Assembly (NCBI GenBank): GCA_036250225.1
Contig: JAPZLL010000022.1
Span: forward strand, 62,001-126,000
DNA: 64,000 bases
Reading direction: 5' to 3'
DNA from: Cercophora sp. LCS_1
Taxonomy: Eukaryota > Ascomycota > Sordariomycetes > Sordariales > Lasiosphaeriaceae
The position numbers and the translations under genes were made by a program. Under the pieces are notes generated by a model that did no database searches, was not told the DNA's origin, and worked only from the letters and a program-made list of their open reading frames with translations. Positions 11,383 to 22,100 of the stretch are shown piece after piece; positions within the stretch are counted from its first letter, which is position 1; each line of letters opens with the position of its first letter.

Positions 11383-14237
11383 ATGGTGGAGACAGACGAC
11401 TTTAACAACCTCCTCAAGACGGGCTCATGGAGGACCTCGAGATCGAGGAGCCCAGGGTAAGCCAACCCAGCACGGCATACGATCCAAGATGCAAATGCTG
11501 TCCTTGGAAGCGTGTTGCACCACAGTCTGGCTAACGTGGCGGGAACGCAGACATGACCGATTGTCGCAATCAAGCCGATCGTACGGTTTAGACGAGCCGA
11601 ATGACCGGTATCCCCGATCGTACGGCTTACCGCGCCGGGTCAAGGGGCCTCCCGCCCCGAGCGTTGAAGACGAGATCGAATCTCTCGCCCGGGAGCACAC
11701 TCCCTCGATTGCGCCAAGCTCGTCCGACGATGAGCCGATGCATCGTGGTGAAATAGACCAGCAGCCAATCCTCCTTCCCGTCGCCGAGAACAACGAGGAG
11801 CGCCGTTTTGTGATTATGACGAATGCGGACCCGAACTCTGGGGAGAGGAGAGATTCAACGAATCACCCTCGCGACCACTCGCCAGAGAATGCAGAGTACG
11901 AAGGAAATACGTGCAGACAATACGTTCTTGTGACGTCAGATGAGGACCCCAAAGACCCCAAAGACGCCCCAAAGGAGACTCGTCTTCCTAGGAAGAAGAG
12001 CCACCAGGATCTCCCGCGCCTGGACACGGCTGTCGCGGACGAGTACGAGGAGACGCCGCCGATTCGGCGATCAAATAGCCGACGCAACCGCGAAAAGGCT
12101 GTTGTGGATCAACCGTCTCGCGGCAGTGCACGATCATCTGAAGAGACCTTTTCTTCACCTGTCGTGACCCAGACAGCGGGCGGGCGGGACCGGGCCTACT
12201 TGGACCTTAGCTCGGCACCCGTTCGGCCTTCTGGGATGAGAGGACCCCGGGAGGAGCCGCGGAAAGCTAAAGAAGACAGCAGACGGTCCGCCCATACTTC
12301 TTCTTCTCCATCGGTTCGCAGACGCCTGTCATCCACGGCTGGAGCGCGGCCGCCTCGCGACGCTCTCGGGGCATATGGCTACGGCAACCCCGAAGATGTC
12401 TTTACTTTTATGAACCCAGCGAGCGAATTGCCTCCTCCTCGAGGCGGACGGCTGAGCCAATCCCCGACAAAATCCCGGAAGAGTACTTCACCACCTTACC
12501 CAGGTTCGTCGCGAGATCGGCTTCCCGACCGCCCGGCAGGCCAGCGAAGCCGGCGGGAGTCAAATGCACGGGAGCAAGGCGAATACTACGGCAGCGACGT
12601 GCTCAAGAGCAGTCGCTCCGACAGATCTGAGCGTCCCGGCTCCCGACGTCCTGGGCTCGATACAGACTCTTTGCTGCCTCCAGAACTTCCGCCGAGGGCC
12701 GGGCCTAAAGGTCCCTCGCCAATCCCATCACCTCGTGTAGCGCAGGGCGGCCAGTTTCCCGATGCTCCATACCTCTCGGGCCCTAGGAGTCCGAGAAGCA
12801 CAACCCTGCCCTACCCCTTAGATAACAGAAGGACCGCCGACGAGTATGACAACCCATCATCCACACCCCCTTGGGACGACAATGCGAGGGGCTCTCGGCC
12901 CCGCGCACCTTCTCGTTCGTCTTCGATCCCAAATGGGATCCTGATGCCCGTTCCCGTCAACACCACCAGGGCAAACACTTCGGAGAGAAGAACACCCGCA
13001 ACCGTTCGGGAGGAGTCTCAGGTGTCCGACTCACCAAAGGAGCAATGGCAACCGGCTCCATTTGACCCTGAACACCATAGGAGCTACATAGAGGGTCCCA
13101 TCATCTCTTACCGACGCTACTCCGAGGATGTCGAGCACGGAGTTTTACCCCGACTCCCCGAGTGCCGGTGGGCACTTCCTCGTCCCAATACGGACGGCAA
13201 ATCCTTCTTTACGATCCCCCGGGCCGAGAACTTTGTCATATGCTATGAATGCTATGACCATGTGTTCGCCGACAAAAGCGAGTTCACTCAAGCTTTCATC
13301 GAAGCCTCAGTCCGCCCCGAGCAGCAGATTGTGTGCAGCTTCGGGTCGTCCTTCTGGTATCGTGTTGCTTTCCTCATGATACTCAAGTACCGTCACCCCG
13401 ATTTGCGTCTTTTGGAAAATGTCGCGTCCGTTGCCAGACGTAATGCCCCGTGTTCAGGGGACAGGCGGGTCAGTCGGGTTTGGTTCAGCATGATGGATCC
13501 TTCTTCCCGGAGGCCCATTAGAGACTTCACCATCTGTTCTTGTTGCACTGGGATGATCGGCGTTCTTTTCCCCAATTTAGCGGAGGCATTCTTACCAGTC
13601 GAACAACCGTACGCGGTCGCCTCGAACGGTCGCTGCGAGCTCCGTTTTGTACCGGGGCGCAACCGCTTCACCAAATATTTTGACTTGATGGAAACCACGG
13701 CAGACGAAGCACGCAGAAGACAGAGAGTCCCAGATCTTCAGAAGCTTGCTAGGGCTATCCGAGAGGCATGCATGGTGGACGAGTGCTGTCGCAATAGAGC
13801 TGTAAGAAATGGAAAATGGCATGTCTCCCCGCGTGGTTCCAAATTGGATTTCGTATCCGGGATACCGACTAACTCGGCGTAATAGGCATATTATGAGCAA
13901 CCTTCCCGAGCTTACGGTTTGCGACGAATGCTATGATGACGTCGTATGGCCACTGGTCGAGAACAGCAGAAGTGAGGTGCCGGGGCACTTTATTCGAGGC
14001 AAACAAACCTTGGCCGCCGCTTCTTGTCAGCTCTACAGCACCCGGATGCGAGACGTGTTTCAGCTTGCATGTCGCGATGACGACATGGGCTACCTCGAGA
14101 GAAAGGTGAGAGAGAAACTTGCTTCGGAGGCTGATCTGAGAGAAAAGAAAACGGCGCTCCTAGAGCAGGATCAGAACAACCCAAAGGTGCAAAAAGAGAT
14201 GGCAGAGCTCGAGAGGATGCTCAGGGAGATAGAGTGA
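11383..14237 (+). CDS. Large disordered protein with C-terminal CxxC modules
   Basis: Proposed exons are 11383-11456, 11551-13818 and 13886-14237, giving 897 residues. Residues 1 to about 530 are Ser/Arg/Pro-rich and probably disordered. The C-terminal third carries repeated Cys pairs: CYECYDH near residue 590, CSCC near 690, DECCRNR near 770 and CDECYDDVVWP just after the last intron, followed by a charged coiled-coil tail rich in Glu/Lys. The Cys pattern suggests zinc binding; I do not recognise a named family or function. Exon 1 is chosen because it has a good donor, a CTAAC branch and exact frame continuity. The second intron is best read as GC-AG (13819-13885), because it rejoins a Trp-His-Ile-Met segment to the CxxC module without a stop. 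GT alternatives fail in frame or use poor acceptors. Confidence 0.72.
13819..13885 (+). other. Candidate GC-AG intron
   Basis: The donor reads tg/gcatgt and the acceptor taatag, with gactaac as branch 12-18 bases upstream of the acceptor. Reading through instead meets a stop at 13880-13882. The GC donor restores the downstream frame exactly, splitting a Trp codon. Confidence 0.55.
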
Positions 14238-14788
14238 GGCAGGTTTGCCTGCCTCTGTGTCAAAGAAATTATCTGAATGAAGTGATACCCTACAAAAACA
14301 GCTACCAATGGCAGCATCTTCTGGCTTGAATGCTCAACGAAGGCCCTTTCCCGCACAGTGCAATTGAACGAGCTCAAGATCGTCATGTCTGAACCCAGGT
14401 AAAAACGAAACTGGCGTCGATATGCAATGCCCACTGTCGCGCACATGGTGAAGATGGCTTTCCCCGGCAGTTATACTCCGATTTTACAATACCCGGGTGT
14501 AACAGAACGAAGGGTCCTGAGTGGCAGATACAATCAGCCGGATGGACTGAACAAAGCAAGTCGGGCAAAAACCGTCCACCAGCACTGGATGGGGCCAAAA
14601 GTTATAGGATTCCGCACTATGTCTATACCTCTCACACCTTGCCGTAGTCCCGGCATTGCTCAAGCCCGGGTCATGGGATGCATGGGAAGAGGTGATATGT
14701 GTCCTGGGGCCCGGGGATTTCTTGGCCATGTTGACTGTAGGAGCCACGCCAACGACTTGGCTCGGATGTGTCCTGGCCTCACCTCACG
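14238..14788. other. Intergenic, nothing recognised
   Basis: About 550 bases between the disordered-protein gene and the pectinase pseudogene. No credible ORF or RNA gene is visible. Confidence 0.6.
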
Positions 14789-16434
14789 ATGCGCTTGCTC
14801 CTCTCTTTGATACTGCCTTATGCTGTCGTGGCGTCGGCAGCCATCGTCAAGGAAGGCTCAACGCGCGTCGTCACGCCCCTGAGCAGTGCCCCTTTCCGGA
14901 GCATCGGAACTGTCGAGCCCTCACAACGCGATTTCAACCCCGAGGCAGTTTCAGCTGAACCCGATGACCCCACGCTGGACGAACGCCCACCCGGGGCGCC
15001 CGGGGCGTTGGGCATCTATCCCCGGCCGATGCCATCTCACGGGAGTAAGCCGCCGACGAAGCCTCTTCCTCATCGGCCGTATATAGGTCCGGAACATGAA
15101 GTTGCCTTGACGGAGCGGCAAAGTACCGTTGACCATACGCCGTAGATTCTCGATGCGTTCAAGCAGTGCGGCAAGGATGGAAAGATAATCTTCCGGGAGG
15201 GAACGTATCACATCCGCCAGGTCATGAACACGACGGATCTGGGGACTGCAGTGTTGAGGTCCACGGCACATTCGAGTGGAGCGCTGATAACATCCAGCAT
15301 TGGCTGTCGAGGAGCTATTCAGTGGCGTATGCCGGACGATCAACAGCGTGGCTGTTAGGAGGTCGAGATGTGAGCGTGAGAGGATTCGGAAAGGCGTTAT
15401 TCAACGGAAACGGGCAGGTGTGGATCGACCAGAACAGAAACAATGCGAACCAGAACGGGCGACCGATTTCGCTGACAGTTTGGAGGGTGACCAATATCTT
15501 TATCGATGGAATTACCTGGCGACAAGCCCAGTTCTGGCATACGTTTGTGGCGTATTCGCAGAATGTCACGATGACGAACTTGGATATGAACACGACAAGT
15601 AACTCGCGGTGGAAAGCGATTAATACGGATGGGACGGATCCATGAAACTCGAGAGACGTGTTGATTGCGAACTGGACCGTCAAGTGTGGTGATGTAAGTG
15701 AGCCCCTTTCGGTGACAATGCACACATGCTGACCTTCTGGACTTCCAGGACTGTATCCAATCTCTGTCAAGTGAAACAGCACCAACATCCATGTCAAAAA
15801 CATGACGGGCTACAGCTCCGGCGCCATGTGCATGGGCAGTATCGGTTCGAACGCCAACTAGCCTGATTTCGTCGACAATGTTTTGTTCGAGGACGTCCGT
15901 CTCTGCGATAGTAGTAACGCCGCGTGGATAAAGACATATCCCGGGACAGGTCATGTTAAGAACGTGACCTTTCGGAATATCCACTTTGACAACGTGAACC
16001 AGCCGGTATATGTTACTTCTTGTATCCGCGAGTAATTATTTTTGTGTCTTGAGGTTCTAGGCCAGGATGCTAACAGTCGGAAAAGACTCGCACTCGAATT
16101 ATGATAGCTCTCAACAGGGCATCACGAACGTAACCTGGGAGAATATCGCAGGCGCGAGGAGATACAACGTCGCGGCGGGAATCCATTGCAGTAGTAGAGC
16201 GCCATGCGACAACTTCAAGTTCTCGGGCACCGAATCAAGCCGTTAAAGGGCGGCGCTGCAAAGATTCTATGCTCTAATATCAAAAACCAAGCAACTCCTG
16301 GGTTTCAGTGTACAGGCCCATGTCCAGGATCTCACCCACAGCAACTGTCGGGAAACGTATGAGCGGGAGAGCGTGACATTGGGGCGATAAATTTGGACGG
16401 GGTCCCGGAGTTGGAGCAGGTTATTGAACAGTGA
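14789..16434 (+). pseudogene. Decayed GH28 polygalacturonase/rhamnogalacturonase
   Basis: Translation in shifting frames gives a secretion signal (MRLLLSLILPYAVVASA) and then GH28 segments in order: WLLGGRDVSVRGFG, FNGNGQVW, the catalytic NTDG at about 15627, GD/DC at an intron (15694-15748), SMGSIG-like MGSIG, and IKTYPG replacing the usual RIK block. It is broken by in-frame stops at 15143 (TAG), 15643 (TGA) and 15859 (TAG), by frameshifts near 15240 and between 15763 and 15782, and by a stop at 16244 followed by another frame change. Homology resumes after each break, so this is one decayed gene and not separate small genes. The usual catalytic His of the GHG motif is also not present. The family would act on extracellular pectin; this copy should be non-functional. 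Confidence 0.85.
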
Positions 16435-16949
16435 AGGGATAGGCGTGTCTTCCTAGCAGTCCTAAATGGACAAATGGCAAGAGCTCACCGCTCACGGAAA
16501 TGTCCATCTTCATCCGCCATGATCTCATCGAAAGCTGACGGAAGTCTCCACACAAAATGGCACACCAAACGTTTTGGTGGGCGATTGGGCGAGCGAACCT
16601 AGCATCCTAAGACCTTGAATACTATTAAAAAAGCATACATAGTAGTAGTTTTAGTGCTAGAATATTTATAATGATTCCTGCCGGAAAACATGTCTACATG
16701 TTGATGCTGCTGGAAGAAATGTGTTGATTTTTTGTAGCCAACTCTCTGGAGGCGGCGGGCTGCCAGCTCTGAGGGTGGGGCCGTTTGACCCTCACCCATG
16801 CACCCTGCCATTTTCGGACTAGCGCAAATTAGGGCCCGGCAGCGGGTCTTGTGTGCCCCACGAACGCACTTCAACACCAGAAAATCCAAAATAATTGGGC
16901 CTCGAACTTTTCGCAACTTCTCATACTAACCCAGCAGCCATCCTCGGAG
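16435..16949. other. Intergenic and RPL4 promoter
   Basis: No ORF of interest. The distal half is 3' flank of the pseudogene and the proximal half is the presumed RPL4 promoter and leader; catactaacccagcag near 16921 could serve as leader sequence. No canonical element is certain. Confidence 0.5.
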
Positions 16950-17071
16950 GTAAGAATTTGCACCGCCCCAACGCGCCAGCGATTCTTTTTGAAGCTCCAT
17001 TCTCAAAGAACTCACTTCGCAATTTATTTTGGCCGAGCCCAGTCACTAATCTTTTTGTTTCGCAAACACAG
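16950..17071 (+). other. Probable 5'-UTR intron of RPL4
   Basis: ggaggtaaga is a strong donor at 16950, with a cactaat branch and the acceptor acacag ending at 17071, 21 bases before the ATG. Leader introns are common in fungal ribosomal protein genes. No transcript data support it here. Confidence 0.55.
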
Positions 17072-17092
17072 ACCCGACTCCCCGTCGATACA

Positions 17093-18380
17093 ATGGCCTC
17101 CCGACCTACCGTTACCATCATCGGCGCCGATGGCAAGGCCACCGGTGCTACCGAGGTCCTCCCCAAGGTCTTCTCGGCCCCTATCCGCCCGGATATCGTC
17201 AAGCACGTCCACACCGGCATGGCCAAGAACAAGCGCCAGCCGTACTCCGTGAGCGAGAAGGCCGGTCACCAGACCTCTGCTGAGTCCTGGGGAACTGGTG
17301 AGTGGCATTTGGATTTCTAGGGAATGGGATACTGGATATGGAAGAGACATTGGGAGCTTAGGGTCGTTTTGGAATGGAATTGGGAGCAGGACGGAGCGAA
17401 TCGAGCACCCGGGACAAGATGGCTAACCATGGACGACAACAGGTCGCGCTGTTGCCCGTATCCCCCGTGTTTCTGGTGGTGGTACCCACCGTGCCGGTCA
17501 GGCCGCCTTCGGTAACATGTGCAGATCCGGCCGCATGTTCGCTCCCACCAAGATCTGGAGGAAGTGGCACGTCAAGGTCAACCAGGGCCAGAAGTGAGTT
17601 GCGCAAAGGTTTGCATTGGCGGGATTGGGTGCTAACGGACTGTCCAGGCGCTTCGCTACTGCCTCTGCCCTTGCCGCCTCCGCTGTTGCCCCTCTCCTCT
17701 TCGCTCGTGGCCACCAGGTCGCTACCGTTCCCGAAGTTCCTCTCGTCGTCGACTCCAAGGCTTTCGGCCCTACCGCCAAGACTGCTGGTGCGCTCGGCCT
17801 CCTGAAGGCTGTCGGTGCCGGTGCCGATGTTGAGAAGGCGAAGAAGTCCAAGAAGCTCCGTGCTGGTAAGGGTAAGCTCAGAGGCCGCCGCCACCGCCAG
17901 AGGCGCGGTCCCCTCGTCGTCTACAGCGCTGCTGCCGACGGCAAGGAGCTCATCCAGGGCTTCCGCAACCTCCCCGGTGTCGAGACCTCCCCCGTCGATG
18001 CGCTCAACCTCCTCCAGCTCGCCCCCGGCGGTCACCTCGGTCGTTTCATCGTCTGGACCTCCGCTGCCATCAAGGAGCTCGACTCCGTCTACGAGAGCAA
18101 GAAGGGCTTCTTCCTCCCCAGCAACGTCGTTGCCCAGGCCGACCTTACCCGTCTCATCAACAGCTCTGAAATCCAGAGCGTCGTTCGCGCTCCCAAGGGC
18201 GACGCCAAGACCAAGCGTGGTGCCGTTCAGAAGAAGAACCCTCTCAAGAACAAGCAGGTTCTTCTCCGTCAGAATCCCTACGCTGCGGCTTATGCCAAGC
18301 TGGGGCTTGGGCAACAGAAGGCTACTGAGGGCAAGGGCAAGCCTCTGCCCGAGGCTTTCAAGCAGCAGCTCAAGGAGTAA
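17093..18380 (+). CDS. RPL4: 60S ribosomal protein L4 (uL4)
   Basis: Coding exons 17093-17297, 17443-17593 and 17648-18380 give 362 residues, the usual length for fungal uL4. The protein is a structural component of the large ribosomal subunit whose internal loop lines the exit tunnel. The diagnostic loop THRAGQ...FGNMCRSGRMFAPTK is intact, as are KIWRKWH, RGHQVATVPEVPLVV and the LNLLQLAPGGHLGRF block, and the C-terminus is Lys-rich. Start context is caATGGC. Codon use is strongly biased to C/G-ending codons, as expected for a highly expressed gene, and this bias produces long spurious antisense ORFs. Confidence 0.97.
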
Positions 18381-19139
18381 GGTGTGGGTAGATGGGAAAA
18401 GGAATGCATTCATGGTTTCGTTCATCGGCGTAATGGATTAGGAATGTGCCGACGCGCACCTGACAATGAGATTCTGATACCGATCTGCAAAGGCCGTGAG
18501 CTGCGTGACACTTGCAGGTAAAGGCATGGGCGTAGCCAGGAGGATGACAGCATGACCAATAAAAAGAACAGAACGGAGTGGCTGGCCAAAGATCTAGTTG
18601 CTGTTGGAATGCTTGCTCAGTCAAAGTCCCGGTCAAAGCTGTGACAAGAAGAGCCTAAATCCGGCTGACGCCGTTTCAAATGGACTGAACGGACAGGCTT
18701 GTTTTTGAACACGCAGCAGAAAGATGATGTCCAGTATTGACAATACTTCACTATCTCTCGCATGTCTGACACCCTGGAGTATTTGGTGAGTCTCTTCTTC
18801 CCGGAGGAATATCCCTCCAAGCTTCAGATTGATATTCTCCTATTACCCTCGTAATGCACGGTTTCATGCAAGATGTCTCATTACTGTTGGGCTCCACAAG
18901 CCTATCGCGAGATCCCGTCCTTCTACCTGCTATGATATACCCGAGGCTTTGCAATGCCCGAGAGCTCGTAACTCAATGATCCCGACCTGTCCCATTTTGG
19001 CGTCCGTCAAATTACATACAAGAACAAACCTCCTGAACTAACGCCAGGAATCCATGCGCCCCAAGATGCCACCCCCATAAAACCATCATATCCCTACAAA
19101 ACCCCAGGACTAACCTACTAAATCATGGACCACAGGGAC
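18381..19139. other. Convergent intergenic region
   Basis: 3' flanks of RPL4 (+) and the following minus-strand gene. No further ORF or RNA gene supported. Confidence 0.6.
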
Positions 19140-22100
19140 TTACTTCCCCTGACTGCTGCTCCCAGCTTCGGCAAGTTTTTTGTTCGCCCTTTCCAATTTT
19201 CCTTTTGCACCCTCATCCATCGCCCGCCACCACGCTTTGAGCATCTTCAGGTGCTCGAGGTACTGTTTCCAATCATCTTCCTCGACGGGAGGACCCTTGA
19301 TTTGGGGCACGTCCTCGTATTCGCCGTCCAAAACAGCCCAGGCTGACTCGTCGTGGGACCGTAAACCAAAGCCTTTATTCATCAGGGCCTTGACCTGAAA
19401 GTTCTTCAACAGGATTGCGTCGCCGGGGCTCACAGTGGGAAGCGTCTCCTTGTGTGGTCTGTACAGCTGGACCTCCACGACCGCAGCAGGGCCTATGGAC
19501 GGATCGGTAATGTTGAAAAACAACACATATTCACGAGGACCACCCTTGGCACGCGTCGGCTGCGGTGGCTGCGTCGTAACCACGGCCAGCACAGTCGGGT
19601 GTTGCTCCACGTAGTTCCGGAGAGACTTGAGTGAGACACATTCGCGATGTGTTTTAAGCCTCTTCGTGAGCTCTGCCTTGAGCGACGCCGCACTTGCGAT
19701 AGCATCCTTTGCTTTTGCCTTTGGTGGTGATCCCAGCGCTGCTCTCGCGAGGCTGGTGCTAGAATCCTCGAGGTCTGGCGTGGCGCTCATCTGAATGCTA
19801 CTTGAGCGCGCCCGGGTGAATCGGGGGCTGGTTCGTGTGAGCTGCAACGGCTCAGGCGGGTTTGCGTGACGCTTTGCTCCGACGGCTTGCCGGGCAAGTT
19901 GAGCGCTAGGGTCCGGAGAGCCAGGCGACGACGATTCCTGGGCCATTGACAAGTGTTTTTTTCGCAAGTTTCTCGGTGTCGTGACTGTGATCTTATCCTC
20001 AATCGCTTCCGGAGCCTCGCTCGAACGGGCCTGGCTTCTTCTGCGGCGCGATCGGGTATCATGTGGATTGGCTTGTTCTCCCACATCGGCCGTGGCTGGT
20101 TCCATGCTTGCAGTGCTCACGATCGTTGTATCGTCCTGGAAAGAATCATCTGTGTGTACCGTGTTCTGTGCGTCGCCCATAGCAGGATCAACTCCAGGTC
20201 TCTCGATATTGCCCTCGGCTGAGACAATCGTATCGACAAAGTTTGGCGGTGAACGTGCATCTTCAGCGGAGTCTTCGGTAGGGTTCCCAAAAGCCTCTTC
20301 GGCGGTTGCCTCGGTGGACGGTTTAGTGTTGTTGTCTTTGATAGAGTCAAACTGCTCCAATACCAGACCTTCCACGGATGAACCCCTCGGTTGTTCGAGC
20401 TCCATTTGTGGCAAGGGTTCAAAGCTTTTCTCCGCCTCGGTGAACGAGGGGAGGGTATGGCTCTCTAGTTCCTTCCTGACGAAGCTAAAACTTTCGGTCA
20501 GCTCCAAGTCCTCGACAGTTACAGTCTGAGATACCATCTCAACTGTGAGCTGGCTTTCCATCGGCGTGGGTGGTAGGAGATTGTGGTTGTCCTCCGGCAA
20601 TTTCTGCCGAGGCAGGTCGGGGTAAAGTCTACGAGAGCTTTCGTGATAGGGAGTCTGCAGTTGGGAAGTTTGCGTTTCTGAAGGCGAAGACGGATGGACC
20701 GCTCGGTTGTTATCTCGTTCAATGGATGCTGTGCGCGCTCGCGCGTTGCTGTCTGTGGAAGCGTGCACACCAGTCATTTCCGTGTCTTGTTCTTCAACGG
20801 TTTCCGCATCTGTGTATTGTTCTGCGCCCTGACCGACAACACCCGAGTCATTTGGAGAAGGGATGGTCTCGACCATCTCTTGATCTTCAAGATCCCTAGA
20901 GTGCTGGCCGGGGTCTTCGTCCGCCTGCAGCTGCTTATTGGCACCCATTGATTCATCGTCAATGTTTTCATCGAGCGCTTGCTCAGCATCGGACATTGGT
21001 TCGTCCTCACTTGCGACCTCTTCGATCTCGAACACGTCTTCCGAGCTGTGTTCGTCCTCAGGTTCTTCCTCACTTACTTCGGATGACGACGCAATGTTGT
21101 GCTCTGGTATCTCGCCATCAGCCCTCTCCCGTTTCTCGCCGGAAGTGTCATTTTCTTCATGCAAAGCATGATCCCCAGGCTGCCGATTGAAGAACTCAGA
21201 CTTGGAGGGATCACCGATCTCACTACCCTCCTCCACGCCCAATTGTGAACCATGGCTCGACGAATTGGAACTGTGCACGGGTTCGTGGTCAGGCTCGTTT
21301 TCGTGGCCTTTTGGTTCAAGATCAGAATCTTCGTTGTCTTGGACATCTTCTCCCTCCACCGTCGGGCTTGACCGCGGTTGAGCGGCCGAGGCTGGTTGTT
21401 GGGCAAAGTCGACAACCTGAACATGATTCTGGCTCTGAACCGCAATGTTTGGGGCTTGTTGACCTGAGGGCTCCCCCGCAAACACCGCAGCGGGTTCGTA
21501 TCGTAATTGCGGCGGCGGAGGTGCTGGTGATGAAGATACCCGCGTCGCTTGCTGTGGCGGCGGTCTCCTTGGTGGCGGCGGAGCGTCATCATCCTCCGAG
21601 TCCGATAGCAAACTAATGACTATCGGTGCTGCGCGTGGCACTGGGGGTTTTGGTTGTGCCCGTGGAGCGAGCCTGCTCCAGTTATTGCCGTGCTCGCTTC
21701 CATCTCCATCATCATCATCATCATCCTCATCATCCTCGTCTACTTCATCTTCCCCGCTCCATTCCTCGCCAGAGCCAAGTTCATCTTCCTCGTCATAAAT
21801 TTCGTCGAGTTCGCCATAACGTTCTCCGGCTTCGTATTCATCTTCGTCTTCTTCGACGAAGGACCCTTCGTCATCATCCTCGGGAGCATTGTACATCCTT
21901 TGATCGTAGTCACCCTGCTCCACCTCTTCGCCATTCTCGTCATATTCTACTTCGCCCTCATCCTCCACCCCGACCTCGTCCTCGGACCGATCATACGTCT
22001 CTCCATTTTTCACAAAATCGGACCTTTCCATTCGATCATGTGGCAAGGGTTTCCCGGTGTCATATCCCCGGTCTTCAATGGCGATGTTTGTTACATTCCC

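Noticed and set aside
17358..18425. 355-codon minus-strand ORF
   Set aside because: It lies antisense to RPL4 exons and introns and is explained by the strong codon bias of RPL4; the translation is Leu/Gly/Glu-rich without motif. The + strand frame at 17815-18441 is another such shadow.
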